Assembly (NCBI RefSeq): GCF_009363535.1
Contig: NZ_CP045369.1
Location: forward strand, 2,181,001 to 2,245,000
Source of the DNA: Microbulbifer sp. THAF38
Lineage (GTDB): Bacteria; Pseudomonadota; Gammaproteobacteria; Pseudomonadales; Cellvibrionaceae
Direction: 5' to 3'
DNA: 64,000 nucleotides
The position numbers and the translations under genes are program-made. The notes beneath the pieces were generated by a model, which saw nothing but the letters and a program-made list of their open reading frames with translations, had not been told where the DNA came from and made no database searches. Positions 53,094 through 61,712 of the stretch are shown in pieces (position 1 is the first letter of the stretch; each line of letters opens with the position of its first letter).

Positions 53094-54872
53094 CTACTGA
53101 ACCGGAGTAGTCGGTGTGGTCGGTGCATACCGATACAACTCCCAACCCCCTTCGGGATTTAGATGGAAGGGGTTTACGGTGCCCAGCCACATAAAAGTTG
53201 GGTGGTTGATCATCGTACGGAAACCGAAATTGCCCGAATTACCTACACCATTTAAAGTGGCTGGGATTGCCTGTAGATCTGGAGAGAAAAAACGATAGAG
53301 TTTTGCACCAGAGATTGTTGGGTTGGATAGCGCATCCTCAAGGAGAATCAGCAATTCCGCGGGAAGCTCACCCGCAAGATCAATTACACTCGGTATAAGT
53401 GAGCTGACGTCCAGTGTAGCCAGATACAGACTGTCTCCAGTCACTCCCAAGCGCCAAGTGTATACATTAAACAGCCAGCCCAATCCGGCTCCTCCTAGCT
53501 TTGGAGGCCCGGCCAAGGTTTGCGTTTCCACAAACTTGTTGAGATCTGGGTCCCAAGCCTGAACCGTTTCATACCCATAGAGAACTTCAATATTTGGCTG
53601 CCCTTCCCCTTCAAAGTTGTTCCCGCGGAATACTGTTGTTGCTCTATGGGTTGCCGTAATGGTGTCCAGCTCTCCAATAGGAGTACCCCACGTCTCACCA
53701 TAGGCAAGAACATGGCTTCTGAATCCAGCGAACGGAAAGTTGATCGTACCCCAGTAGAGATTCCCACGCCATGAAGTAATATCTCCACCGGCATAGGCCC
53801 GAGCGTTGACAGGGTCTGGTTCGTACTCGGTAATATTCCAGACTTCCTCCCACTCTTCGACATCACCGGGCATGAACCCACCTAAAGGTATTTGGGGGCT
53901 CATCACTATCCCGGCGTAGGCTTGCACCTCTCCTGTTTCAATATCACCGTTCGGCCAGGTAGACGAAAATATACGTCCGTCGTGTATCGTCATGTCGGCC
54001 GGAGTACTTTCCATAGTGCCGATGACTTCAAAATTGAATGGATCATCGAGATCGCCCATCCAACGCAGAACCCGGCCCGATCCGCCAAGATCCTCTTGTA
54101 ATCGCACACCGGTATATAAAACGCCCTCATGGTTGAGAAACTCACGGATATTAGAATATTCAGCAAATTTCTTTGAACCCAAATACCGTCCGGTACTTGC
54201 CTGCCAAGCCAACATGATAATGCTGTTACCACCGCCCACGCCGGCAATTCCCTCCTGTATACCACCCGGCCCTGCAAGAAAAATCACGTCGCCCGCGTAG
54301 CCACCCGAGCGTAATCCAAGGATGTCCTGTAGAAGTGGATCGTAAGTGGGAGTAACTTCTGTGACTTCAAGTGTGCAAGTATCCATGCGGTAGGCAGAGG
54401 GTGCCCGCCAGTCACCAAGGTTTTTAAGGTTTGGGTTTTCCTGAGCGAGTATTCCATCGGCAAACTCGCACACCCAACCCTGGGTTGGGGCTAATAGCGG
54501 AGTTAATACTGCGGTTGGAGAAGCTTGTGCGGTACAGAGAAAATTACTGCCGGTTCCCCAATATAAAAATTGGGGAGATTCAGCCATTCCCCAAATCCGC
54601 GTACCGTTGCGTTTAGGTTCTCCCGCCGAACAGGCGCCGTTCACTAACTCTGGATAGGGTTGACCAATGCCATTAAAGCATTCATCGACTGGTGCTTTAT
54701 ATAGCCTGTCGAAATGGGGCTTGGCCTGTTTGCATAGTGTATCGGGATAAGCTGGAGGCCCTATTTCTGGAATAGCCCACTGGGCGTTGGCAGAAATTGG
54801 AACTGTGAAAGTTAAAAGTAACGAAAGTGCAATATATGTCGTGGTTCTCACAGGTGCCCCTGCCTTACTCAT
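53094..54872 (-). CDS. large exported protein of unknown function
   Basis: 592 residues; ATG at 54872 leads into a signal peptide of about 30 residues cut near ANA. The mature protein is rich in Gly, Trp and aromatic residues, with repeated short strands (YAGDVIFLAGPGG, LYWGTINFPF, LYLATLD), suggesting a beta-propeller-like fold. There are paired cysteines in the first 180 residues and a Pro/Thr tail (TPTTPVQ). No catalytic motif seen. It is next to the integrase end of the mobile-looking region, but its base composition resembles the chromosome. Probably a periplasmic or extracellular protein. Confidence 0.75.
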   Translation of the reverse strand: MSKAGAPVRTTTYIALSLLLTFTVPISANAQWAIPEIGPPAYPDTLCKQAKPHFDRLYKAPVDECFNGIGQPYPELVNGACSAGEPKRNGTRIWGMAESPQFLYWGTGSNFLCTAQASPTAVLTPLLAPTQGWVCEFADGILAQENPNLKNLGDWRAPSAYRMDTCTLEVTEVTPTYDPLLQDILGLRSGGYAGDVIFLAGPGGIQEGIAGVGGGNSIIMLAWQASTGRYLGSKKFAEYSNIREFLNHEGVLYTGVRLQEDLGGSGRVLRWMGDLDDPFNFEVIGTMESTPADMTIHDGRIFSSTWPNGDIETGEVQAYAGIVMSPQIPLGGFMPGDVEEWEEVWNITEYEPDPVNARAYAGGDITSWRGNLYWGTINFPFAGFRSHVLAYGETWGTPIGELDTITATHRATTVFRGNNFEGEGQPNIEVLYGYETVQAWDPDLNKFVETQTLAGPPKLGGAGLGWLFNVYTWRLGVTGDSLYLATLDVSSLIPSVIDLAGELPAELLILLEDALSNPTISGAKLYRFFSPDLQAIPATLNGVGNSGNFGFRTMINHPTFMWLGTVNPFHLNPEGGWELYRYAPTTPTTPVQ

Positions 54873-55054
54873 GACCGCTACTGCGGAAGATTCAACGTTT
54901 TTGGCCTTAATTATTGCTAGCTTGATGCGCTAACAAAATTCAAAACTAAGTAGAGAGTAGGATGCAGGGGGATAAAGGAAATAATTTTTACTAGGAACCA
55001 CCCGCCAACTATTGTTTGATCACAAAGGCTTGATGATGTCTTGGGAGTCGCTGA
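54873..55054. other. intergenic spacer
   Basis: Upstream region of the 592-residue exported protein. No gene recognised. Confidence 0.4.
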
Positions 55055-55204
55055 GGAGAGTTGATGCGAATGCTGCCGGACTGACATATGGATCTGGGAG
55101 CAGTAGTGGTCTATGACTCCGGCCATAAAATGCTGCTATCCAATACCCGCGTATTGATTGACTTCCTTGTCGAGTATTTTCAGACACAGTTGGCACCGCA
55201 TTTT
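55055..55204 (+). pseudogene. LysR regulator C-terminal fragment
   Basis: The frame reads GELMRMLPD, a TGA where Trp (TGG) is expected, then AVVVYDSGHKML and TRVLIDFLVEYFQ, which is the standard C-terminal end of a LysR effector domain. Everything before about 55055 is missing and further stops are present upstream, so it is the stump of a deleted regulator gene. An open frame starting at ATG 55088 covers the last part but is not a functional gene. Confidence 0.7.
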
Positions 55205-55431
55205 CGCGTGGTGTGGAATCAGTACCACGGCACGTCATTGAGAGATGAGACATTGTACGACTGCTTAGAATATTAATGCTTTCAGATTTGGACATTGGTT
55301 TAAATCCCGGTGCTGTCCACTGAATAGTGGTAAGCGCCCTTCCCCTCTATGAATTAGCCAGAGCAGTTTCCCGATTCAGGTTGATAACCACGCAGCTTTT
55401 TCACAACAGGCCGAGCGCTCATGATGTTTGG
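55205..55431. other. spacer, no gene recognised
   Basis: Between the LysR fragment and the end of the glutamate-synthase-like gene. A GGTTTAAATCCC stretch at 55299-55310 resembles a tRNA T-arm, but no tRNA body could be built upstream. Confidence 0.35.
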
Positions 55432-57105
55432 TCAACTGGATGTAAGTTCAGCTGTAACGGCCTCGCTTTTAAAATCGTTGCTGGTCGGATCGTTCTCGGT
55501 TGGGTCAAAGCTTTCTGCACGAGCCATACGCCAGGCTCGGGCATAGAAGCCCCCCTCGTCATGCTCCCTGAGTAATTCGCCGGGCTTAAGGAAGACGTGG
55601 ATTTGCGAAAACAGCTGCACTTCTGTGCCACCGGTGCGGCGCACCAGATGTTTCCCCTCCAGCTGTTGCGGATGCTCCAATCCAGCGGCGGCTAGCATCT
55701 CGGCCAGAGTTTGAAGGGTGTTGTGGTGGAAATTATGCACCCGGCTGGCTTTATCCGGTACCACCAGGGCTCGTTGTCGTAACTTGTCTTGGGTGGCCAC
55801 CCCCGTGGGGCACTTATTGGTGTGGCAGGATTGGGATTGGATGCAGCCGATCGCAAACATGAAGCCGCGCGCCGAGTTAGCCCAGTCGGCCCCTATGGCC
55901 AGCACGCTGGCAATATCGAAAGCCGAGATTATCTTGCCGCTGGCCCCTATCTTGATCTTGTCTCGCAGATTCATTCCAACCAAGGTGTTGTGGATGAACA
56001 GCAGTCCTTCTCGCAGGGGTACGCCGATATGATTGGAGAACTCCAGCGGTGCTGCGCCCGTGCCCCCTTCCTTGCCGTCCACCACGATGAAGTCAGGCAA
56101 TATGCCGGTCTGGAGCATGGCCTTTGCGATGCCCATGAACTCCCAGGGGTGGCCGAGAGCCAGCTTGAAACCCACCGGTTTACCGCCACTAAGTTCTCTC
56201 AGTTGCTGAATAAAATCCAGTAACCCGAGGGGGGTGGAAAAGCTGCTGTGGCAGGATGGTGAAATGCAGTCTTCTCCTTCAGGCACGCCGCGGGTGGCCG
56301 CTATCTCAGCAGTAACTTTGTGTCCGGGAAGGATACCGCCATGGCCGGGCTTGGCCCCCTGGCTGAGTTTTAGCTCAATCATCTTAATTTGCGGGTTGTG
56401 GGCCTGCGCCTTAAACCGGTCTGGATCGAAGCTGCCGTCCGGGGTTCGACAACCAAAGTAACCCGAGCCTATTTCCCAAATCAGATCGCCACCGAACTCG
56501 CGATGATAGGGGCTGATGCTGCCCTCCCCCGTATCGTGGGCAAAGTCACCCAGCTTGGCGCCTTTGTTCAGGGCCCTGATGGCGTTGGCACTGAGCGACC
56601 CAAAGCTCATAGCGGAGATATTAAAGATCGAGGCCGAATAGGGCTGGCTGCATTGTGGCCCCCCTATGAGCACCCTGAAGTCCTGGTGTTCTCTGACCTC
56701 CTTGGGTTGGATGGAGTGATTGATAAACTCAAAACCCGGTTCGTAGACGTCAATCAGGGTGCCGAAGGGTTTGGAGGCATTCTCATTCTTGGCCCGGGCA
56801 TAGACCAGGGAGCGCTGGGCCCGGGAAAAAGGCAGCTCGTCTTCTTCTCCTTCTAATAGGTACTGGCGTAGCTCCGGACGAATACGCTCCACCAGATAAC
56901 GAATATTACCCAATATGGGATAGTTGCGACGCACTGCGTGGTATCTCTGGGTTAAATCGTAAGTTCCGAGGAGGCTTAGAAGGCCGCTGATTGTGACCAC
57001 AGGCCAGAGCCAGGAGTAAGAGTAAAGCAAAGGCAGGCTGATGAGAGTCGTGAGTAAACAACAGCCAAAAAATGTATAGCGATTGAATAGGGATAGTTTC
57101 ATCAT
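55432..57105 (-). CDS. FMN-binding glutamate synthase-family protein
   Basis: 557-residue protein with two N-terminal membrane helices (about 10-50) followed by a TIM-barrel glutamate-synthase-type domain. Visible: FNISAMSFGSLSANAIRALNKGAK near 170-190, GEGSISPYH, GAKPGHGGILPG near 250-262, DGKEGGTGAAP near 345-355 and a Cys cluster SQSCHTNKCPTG (near 445) corresponding to the 3Fe-4S region of GltB. The glutaminase domain of true glutamate synthase is absent, so ammonia or another electron-transfer role is likely. It is a common stand-alone gene. GTGTAT/ATACAC at 57247-57264 lies in its upstream region. Confidence 0.88.
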   Translation of the reverse strand: MMKLSLFNRYTFFGCCLLTTLISLPLLYSYSWLWPVVTISGLLSLLGTYDLTQRYHAVRRNYPILGNIRYLVERIRPELRQYLLEGEEDELPFSRAQRSLVYARAKNENASKPFGTLIDVYEPGFEFINHSIQPKEVREHQDFRVLIGGPQCSQPYSASIFNISAMSFGSLSANAIRALNKGAKLGDFAHDTGEGSISPYHREFGGDLIWEIGSGYFGCRTPDGSFDPDRFKAQAHNPQIKMIELKLSQGAKPGHGGILPGHKVTAEIAATRGVPEGEDCISPSCHSSFSTPLGLLDFIQQLRELSGGKPVGFKLALGHPWEFMGIAKAMLQTGILPDFIVVDGKEGGTGAAPLEFSNHIGVPLREGLLFIHNTLVGMNLRDKIKIGASGKIISAFDIASVLAIGADWANSARGFMFAIGCIQSQSCHTNKCPTGVATQDKLRQRALVVPDKASRVHNFHHNTLQTLAEMLAAAGLEHPQQLEGKHLVRRTGGTEVQLFSQIHVFLKPGELLREHDEGGFYARAWRMARAESFDPTENDPTSNDFKSEAVTAELTSS

Positions 57106-57246
57106 CGTATTTCGTACAGGCTATTGCTGTATGCTCTCCTTGAAAAATGTGTTTTCTACCGGCTCGGAGTCAATCGCATGTACGTGGATATTCTATGCAG
57201 TTACTTTAATAGCCCACGACTTGATCAATCTTGCCACAAAAAGCTA

Positions 57247-57264
57247 GTGTATCAATTAATACAC
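57247..57264. promoter_or_regulatory. inverted repeat upstream of the glutamate-synthase-like gene
   Basis: GTGTAT and ATACAC arms with six bases between, in the 220-base region before the gene start at 57105. It could be an operator; A/T-rich sequence around it makes chance occurrence possible. Confidence 0.3.
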
Positions 57265-57325
57265 AACCATCAATAAACTACATATCAAATACAAAAAGCC
57301 CCACAACAAGTTCCAGTTTTAAGGC

Positions 57326-57925
57326 TCATATATAATCTGCTACATCAAAAGTCTGTCCAGTTTCTTTGGTTAAAACAGCATGACGATAAGCTTTTGCAGT
57401 GTCCGATGCGGAGATACCACTGGTGCTATCCATATCCATCATATCCATGGTCTCTTTCACAAAATGTGGACTAACAGCATTCAAACGGAGCTTATGGTCG
57501 AGTTCGAACGCAGTGGCTTTTACAAAGGATTCAATAGCGCCATTAACTAGGCTCAGCGCAGAACCGCCCCGCATAGGATGTTGAGCTAAAACACCTGAAG
57601 TTAGGGTGATACTGCCACCCTCTCGAACATAGGCGCGGCCAATCTGGAAAATATTAATTTGCCCTAACAGCTTACTGTTGATAGCTGCCTTAATTTGATC
57701 AAAGGTTAGCTCCTCAATTGACGCAAAAACGCCATTTCCTGTGGCTGAAACAACAGCGTCAACTTGGCCGACTTTCTCAAGCATGGCCTTGATAGATCCC
57801 CTGTCCTCAATGTCAACTCTGTAGTTACCTTTGCTGTGACCCACTTTCACAACTTCATGCTCTTTAAGTTCAGCCACAATCGATTGACCAATGATGCCGT
57901 TAGCGCCTATGACGACAATCTTCAT
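57326..57925 (-). CDS. short-chain dehydrogenase (short form)
   Basis: 199-residue SDR. Cofactor loop GANGIIGQ at 7-14, DIEDRGSI, VSATGNGVF in the NNAG position, TLTSGVLA in the Ser position and a Ser/Asn-type region SLVNGAIESF where the classical YxxxK is replaced, so the catalytic Tyr is not in the standard place. Short SDRs of this form are frequent beside HxlR regulators. It is downstream of the HxlR gene on the same strand, separated by 240 bases, so co-transcription is possible. Confidence 0.85.
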   Translation of the reverse strand: MKIVVIGANGIIGQSIVAELKEHEVVKVGHSKGNYRVDIEDRGSIKAMLEKVGQVDAVVSATGNGVFASIEELTFDQIKAAINSKLLGQINIFQIGRAYVREGGSITLTSGVLAQHPMRGGSALSLVNGAIESFVKATAFELDHKLRLNAVSPHFVKETMDMMDMDSTSGISASDTAKAYRHAVLTKETGQTFDVADYI

Positions 57926-58166
57926 ACTGTAACCCCCTTAGTTTGTTGGTTAAAACCTTCAGTTATTCGCGGCCAAATTGGAAACAATTTCGTCAGCAAA
58001 CGAACACCCTAATGAAGGTATTAGCTTAGCTCGTTTGTGGCCCTTGTCCTCCTAGGAACTCAACTAATACCGGGCAGCTTACACAGTACTGTGAAACCCT
58101 TGACGTATAAAAAGAGAGCAGAAATGGGTTTGGTTGTGGAATAGAATTTTTCAGTTAAAACTTACA

Positions 58167-58511
58167 CTATGGGTTCATTTGATCTATCTCATCCTGTAAT
58201 TTCTCTAGCTCTTCCAAAATACTTAGAAATTTTTCACCAAATTTTGTAACTTTGTATTCCACCCTGGGCGGAATCTCGTTATAGCTCACACGCTCCAAGA
58301 TACCAAATTCAACATTTTTACGAAGGCATTCATTAAGCACTTTTGCGCTCAACCCCTCTACACTACTCACCATCTCTCCCGGACGATTTATTTCCAGCGC
58401 AAGCAAACCGTAGACTGTTAGCGACCATTTACAGCCATAGATGGTCTCCACCATCCGGGCACTTTGTTTAGGTGGTGCCTTTCTTAGGACTTTCTTCCCG
58501 CTTGGTTCCAT
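58167..58511 (-). CDS. HxlR-family transcriptional regulator
   Basis: 114-residue winged-helix regulator of the HxlR/MarR-like type: IYGCKWSLTVYGLLALE near 24-40, the recognition helix in LSAKVLNECLRKNVEFGILERVSYNEIPPRVEYKVTKFGEKF-type order near 53-93, and a C-terminal dimerisation helix rich in Glu/Leu. The Cys in YGC is at the position used by redox-sensing members such as YodB and HypR. Divergent from the SDR at 58624 with an operator-like inverted repeat between; it probably represses both flanking SDR genes under electrophile or quinone stress (inference). Confidence 0.88.
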   Translation of the reverse strand: MEPSGKKVLRKAPPKQSARMVETIYGCKWSLTVYGLLALEINRPGEMVSSVEGLSAKVLNECLRKNVEFGILERVSYNEIPPRVEYKVTKFGEKFLSILEELEKLQDEIDQMNP

Positions 58512-58523
58512 AAATACTTACCA

Positions 58524-58558
58524 AAAAGTAACTAACATACCGAATTGTACCTACTTTT
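58524..58558. promoter_or_regulatory. AAAAGTA/TACTTTT inverted repeat, likely HxlR operator
   Basis: AAAAGTA at 58524-58530 and TACTTTT at 58552-58558 are perfect inverted arms between the divergent HxlR gene and SDR gene. AGTA...TACT-type arms are known for HxlR-family operators such as those of YodB. The 21-base gap is long for a single dimer site, so one arm may belong to a second site. Confidence 0.5.
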
Positions 58559-58623
58559 CATCGGGGCTTTGCTTTGCCTAGACTACTTACACAACATCTA
58601 CAATACCTGATCGAGGAAGAGTT

Positions 58624-59415
58624 GTGAACGAGACTACAGTTGAAGTAAAAGACAAAAAGACTAGCGAACTGGCACTTATTGTGGGAGGGTCAAGTGGAAT
58701 TGGTCTGGCTACTGCGGAGCAGCTGATAAAGCAAGGAATAACGCCCATAATCGTTGGTAGTAAGGAAGCAAAGCTAAAAAAGGCAGAGGATTATCTATCT
58801 GTTTATGGTGAAGTGAAAACTCTTCAAGCAGATCTCTACCAAGAAAAAGATGTCAGTGCCCTCACAGAGCTTATCGAGAAAGATGAGGCCCATTATCGAT
58901 ACTTGGTAAATGCTGCGGGTTATTTCAATCCCAAGCCATTTCTAGAGCATGAAAAGGATGACTATGACAGATATCTAGAAATTAATCGTTCGTTATTTTT
59001 TATTACCCAAGCCGTTGCGCAGAATATGATAAAGCATGGCTCTGGTAGTGTAGTGAATATTGGTTCTATGTGGGCTCAGCAAGCTATTAAGGCCACTCCA
59101 TCATCCGCCTACTCAATGGCAAAGGCCGGACTCCATGCACTAACTCAGCATTTGGCCATGGAGCTAGCCGAGCACAATATAAGAGTTAATGCAGTCTCTC
59201 CAGCTGTCGTTAAAACGCCAATTTATGAGAATTTCATTGACCCTAGTGAAATAGATGAAGCACTATCTGGATTTGATTCTTTTCATCCAATTGGAAGAAT
59301 TGGTACACCAGGTGATGTTGCTAATGTAGTGAATTTTCTTCTAGGTGAATGCTCTAGCTGGGTTACTGGTGCAATTTGGGATGTAGATGGTGGTGTAATT
59401 GCTGGAAGAAATTAA
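58624..59415 (+). CDS. classical short-chain dehydrogenase
   Basis: 263-residue SDR from GTG 58624 with GAGGAAG 7-13 bases before it. Cofactor motif [10 protein letters not shown] near 18-27, NAAG near 98, catalytic Ser in VVNIGSMWA and Tyr-Lys in [13 protein letters not shown] (YxxxK), [15 protein letters not shown] and the GxVWDVDGG C-terminus typical of FabG-like enzymes ([10 protein letters not shown]). It is divergent from the HxlR gene and probably regulated by it. The stop codon lies inside a 16-bp palindrome (TAATAGATATCTATTA, 59413-59428). Confidence 0.9.
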   Translation: MNETTVEVKDKKTSELALIVGGSSGIGLATAEQLIKQGITPIIVGSKEAKLKKAEDYLSVYGEVKTLQADLYQEKDVSALTELIEKDEAHYRYLVNAAGYFNPKPFLEHEKDDYDRYLEINRSLFFITQAVAQNMIKHGSGSVVNIGSMWAQQAIKATPSSAYSMAKAGLHALTQHLAMELAEHNIRVNAVSPAVVKTPIYENFIDPSEIDEALSGFDSFHPIGRIGTPGDVANVVNFLLGECSSWVTGAIWDVDGGVIAGRN

Positions 59416-59828
59416 TAGATATCTATTAGCTTGTTAAGCATAAACAAATAAAGCTTAACTATATCCAAGTGGGGATTGTGGCTGAGCCAACTAATTGGCT
59501 TGGTCACTTTCTAAATGGAGCGGATAAAACAATAATGCCAGCTCCCATAAAGGCCATTGCGATGGGTACGGTTATCACGATTCTTGCAAGTGGGTCGAGC
59601 CATTACTTACTGTGTATTCATATCAATAATTAGTCAAACAGTAGTCACCCATCTAAAATCATCAATTTGTACCCATTGAAAGTTTTACATATGAATATGT
59701 GAAACTTTCGGCAATATCATCAATCAATACTTTTCACAAACTTGATCGTTTTTTGGGTTAATTTTGGATTGGGTACAGCAATAGCATGCTCATATGTCTG
59801 ACTGATTTCTAAACAGGTACTAATCGCC
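59416..59828. other. 413-base region with a membrane-protein fragment on the minus strand
   Basis: No complete gene. On the minus strand about 59505-59605 encodes a 30-residue hydrophobic stretch (LDPLARIVITVPIAMAFMG), cut by stops at both ends, which looks like the remnant of a small membrane protein. GTTAAGC/GCTTAAC at 59433-59459 could form a weak hairpin after the SDR gene. Confidence 0.35.
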
Positions 59829-61253
59829 ATGGATCGACGTGATTTTTCAAAACTTTTTTTGGGGTTTGCCGCTGCTTATGCCCTACCCCAGCCAGTCGTT
59901 GCGTTAGGCGCTTTATCAAATAATACAGGGAATGATGAAGATGCGCTCCAACGCTTTGTGCGTCACCGTATTCTTAAACAGCAAAGGGCATATGCAGCGG
60001 TCACAGGCACCCTGAAGTCCTCTGAGCGTCGCATCATTACCGTTCGGGCCCCTGAAGCCAAGGATGACTACCAGCTAGATGGTGATACTATTTTTGAAGT
60101 TGCGTCACTGACTAAGATTTTTACAGCCCTGCTATTGGCCGTTGAAGTCGTACACAAGAGGGTACGACTCGACGACCCGCTTCAAGATTACGTACCGAGC
60201 GGAGTAAAGGCTCCCACTTTTGAGGGGCGACAAATCACCCTCGCCGACTTGGCTACACATGGCGCTTCATTGCCACTTAGACCCAACAACCTTGCAGCAT
60301 CGGCACCCGATGCGCCGAATAAATATGCAGGTTACTCCCTTGAGCAGCTGTATGGCGGCTTACCCAATTACCATCTGCAAGCCTGTCCAGGTTCTCAATT
60401 CAATTATTCAAACTTGGCTTTTGGGCTCTTAGGTCAAGGAATCGCTTTGAAGGAAGGCCGCTCTTTTGCAGAGATACTGCGAGAGCGTGTGACAGGGCCT
60501 CTGGGATTAAGGGATACCTCTTTAGAGGATGATCCAAGAAAGTCAGCACGACGCGCTCAAGGCCATGACTTCTACCTCAGCCCGATTGGCCCAACTAGCG
60601 ATGGTGTGCTCGCACCGGCTGGCGGCTTGCGCTCGACCGCTAATGACCTCCTCACGCTACTCGATCTGTTTATCAGCGGTCGCGGCCCAAAGGATTTGGT
60701 GGCTGCCTCACGCTTGATGTTGTCGATCGATAGACCGGGAGGCAGTGATATCACTCGAATGGCTCTGGGTTGGCGCAAGACGACTACCCATGGAGAAACC
60801 TACTATTGGTCTAACGGCAGCAGCGATGGATCACGTACATTTATGGGCTTTAACCCAGCACGGAAAGCCGGAGTTGTCGCTCTGGCAGATGCTGCCAGTG
60901 GCGAAGGGTTGGATGATATAGGCCATCACTTCTTGAATCCCCAGCAATCGGTATCTACTAAGGTCATTCCCACCCCAGATTTCATCACTTTACCAGAGAA
61001 AGTGCTTTTAAGGGGTATCGGTCGTTACGAGCAGGCAAAGGACGATATCATCGAGATCAGTCGTGGCTATACGGGCCTCATTGTTTCAGCGGGATACGGA
61101 GAGTTCGTCATTCGGCCACAATCGCCTACAACGTATGCATCTAAGATGGTACCAGGGCTGACTATCGAATTTGAAGGAGCTGATATGGGCCCTGCCCTTA
61201 CGCTGACTCTTCGACAAGATGACAAAACCTATATCTACAAGCGTATACCTTAA
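59829..61253 (+). CDS. exported serine hydrolase of the beta-lactamase/AmpC fold
   Basis: 474-residue protein with a twin-arginine-like leader (RRDFSKLF at 3-10). The penicillin-recognising-enzyme motifs are SLTK at 93-96 (nucleophile Ser93, Lys96), YSN at 193-195 and SNGSSDGS in the KTG/HxG position. A lipocalin-like C-terminal domain of about 90 residues follows (from about 385). The family includes AmpC, EstB esterases and D-amino peptidases; the missing KTG and the extra C-terminal domain favour an esterase or peptidase over a beta-lactamase. The gene ends in a strong terminator. Confidence 0.88.
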   Translation: MDRRDFSKLFLGFAAAYALPQPVVALGALSNNTGNDEDALQRFVRHRILKQQRAYAAVTGTLKSSERRIITVRAPEAKDDYQLDGDTIFEVASLTKIFTALLLAVEVVHKRVRLDDPLQDYVPSGVKAPTFEGRQITLADLATHGASLPLRPNNLAASAPDAPNKYAGYSLEQLYGGLPNYHLQACPGSQFNYSNLAFGLLGQGIALKEGRSFAEILRERVTGPLGLRDTSLEDDPRKSARRAQGHDFYLSPIGPTSDGVLAPAGGLRSTANDLLTLLDLFISGRGPKDLVAASRLMLSIDRPGGSDITRMALGWRKTTTHGETYYWSNGSSDGSRTFMGFNPARKAGVVALADAASGEGLDDIGHHFLNPQQSVSTKVIPTPDFITLPEKVLLRGIGRYEQAKDDIIEISRGYTGLIVSAGYGEFVIRPQSPTTYASKMVPGLTIEFEGADMGPALTLTLRQDDKTYIYKRIP

Positions 61254-61265
61254 CTTGGGGGGCCA

Positions 61266-61299
61266 GAGAAGAGCTTAAGCTCTTCTCCCCACTCTTTTT
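61266..61299 (+). terminator. rho-independent terminator with a 22-bp perfect palindrome
   Basis: 61266-61287 is a perfect 22-base palindrome centred on TTAA (arms GAGAAGAGC/GCTCTTCTC), followed by CCCACTC and five T at 61295-61299. It lies 13 bases after the serine-hydrolase stop. Confidence 0.85.
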
Positions 61300-61712
61300 A
61301 TATAAAAGGCGGCCCTTACCCTCCCAACACACAGTAAAAATGCACGGATTTATACTTCGTGATTGAGCTGGCATTAATAAGGACAGCTAACATAGCGGCC
61401 GGCGATTACCAATTACCAACATACTCTAAAATAAGAAAAAGACAGCTCAAGTGGCCCATAAGATTACGGGACGTATCACCCCCTTCGTCCTCATTAGTGT
61501 ATGAGGAGTCTCAGGAAGAAGTCCTGAAAGCAACACTAGAAAAGTTATATTCAAAATAAATTGAGAATTAATTTTGCTTCAGGGTCATTTCTAAAAACCT
61601 AATGTACTGTCATAAGAATCAATATTACAATGCTGATCTTCTTTCCCTCAGCGTTGGTCCTACAACAATAATCTCTATCGCTGGAACATTAGGAAATCAC
61701 AGGAAGGTAATT
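61300..61712. other. spacer with a doubtful 66-codon frame
   Basis: GTG 61359 to 61559 is open (66 codons, basic) but has no ribosome binding site and no recognised family. The frame of the next gene is open back to ATG 61602, but that ATG lacks a ribosome binding site. AGGAAGG at 61701-61707 marks the true start at 61713. Confidence 0.4.

Noticed and set aside
55299..55322. T-arm-like GGTTTAAATCCC followed by a GTCCA-like 3' end
   Set aside because: No acceptor partner, D-arm or anticodon arm could be found upstream, so it is not a tRNA.
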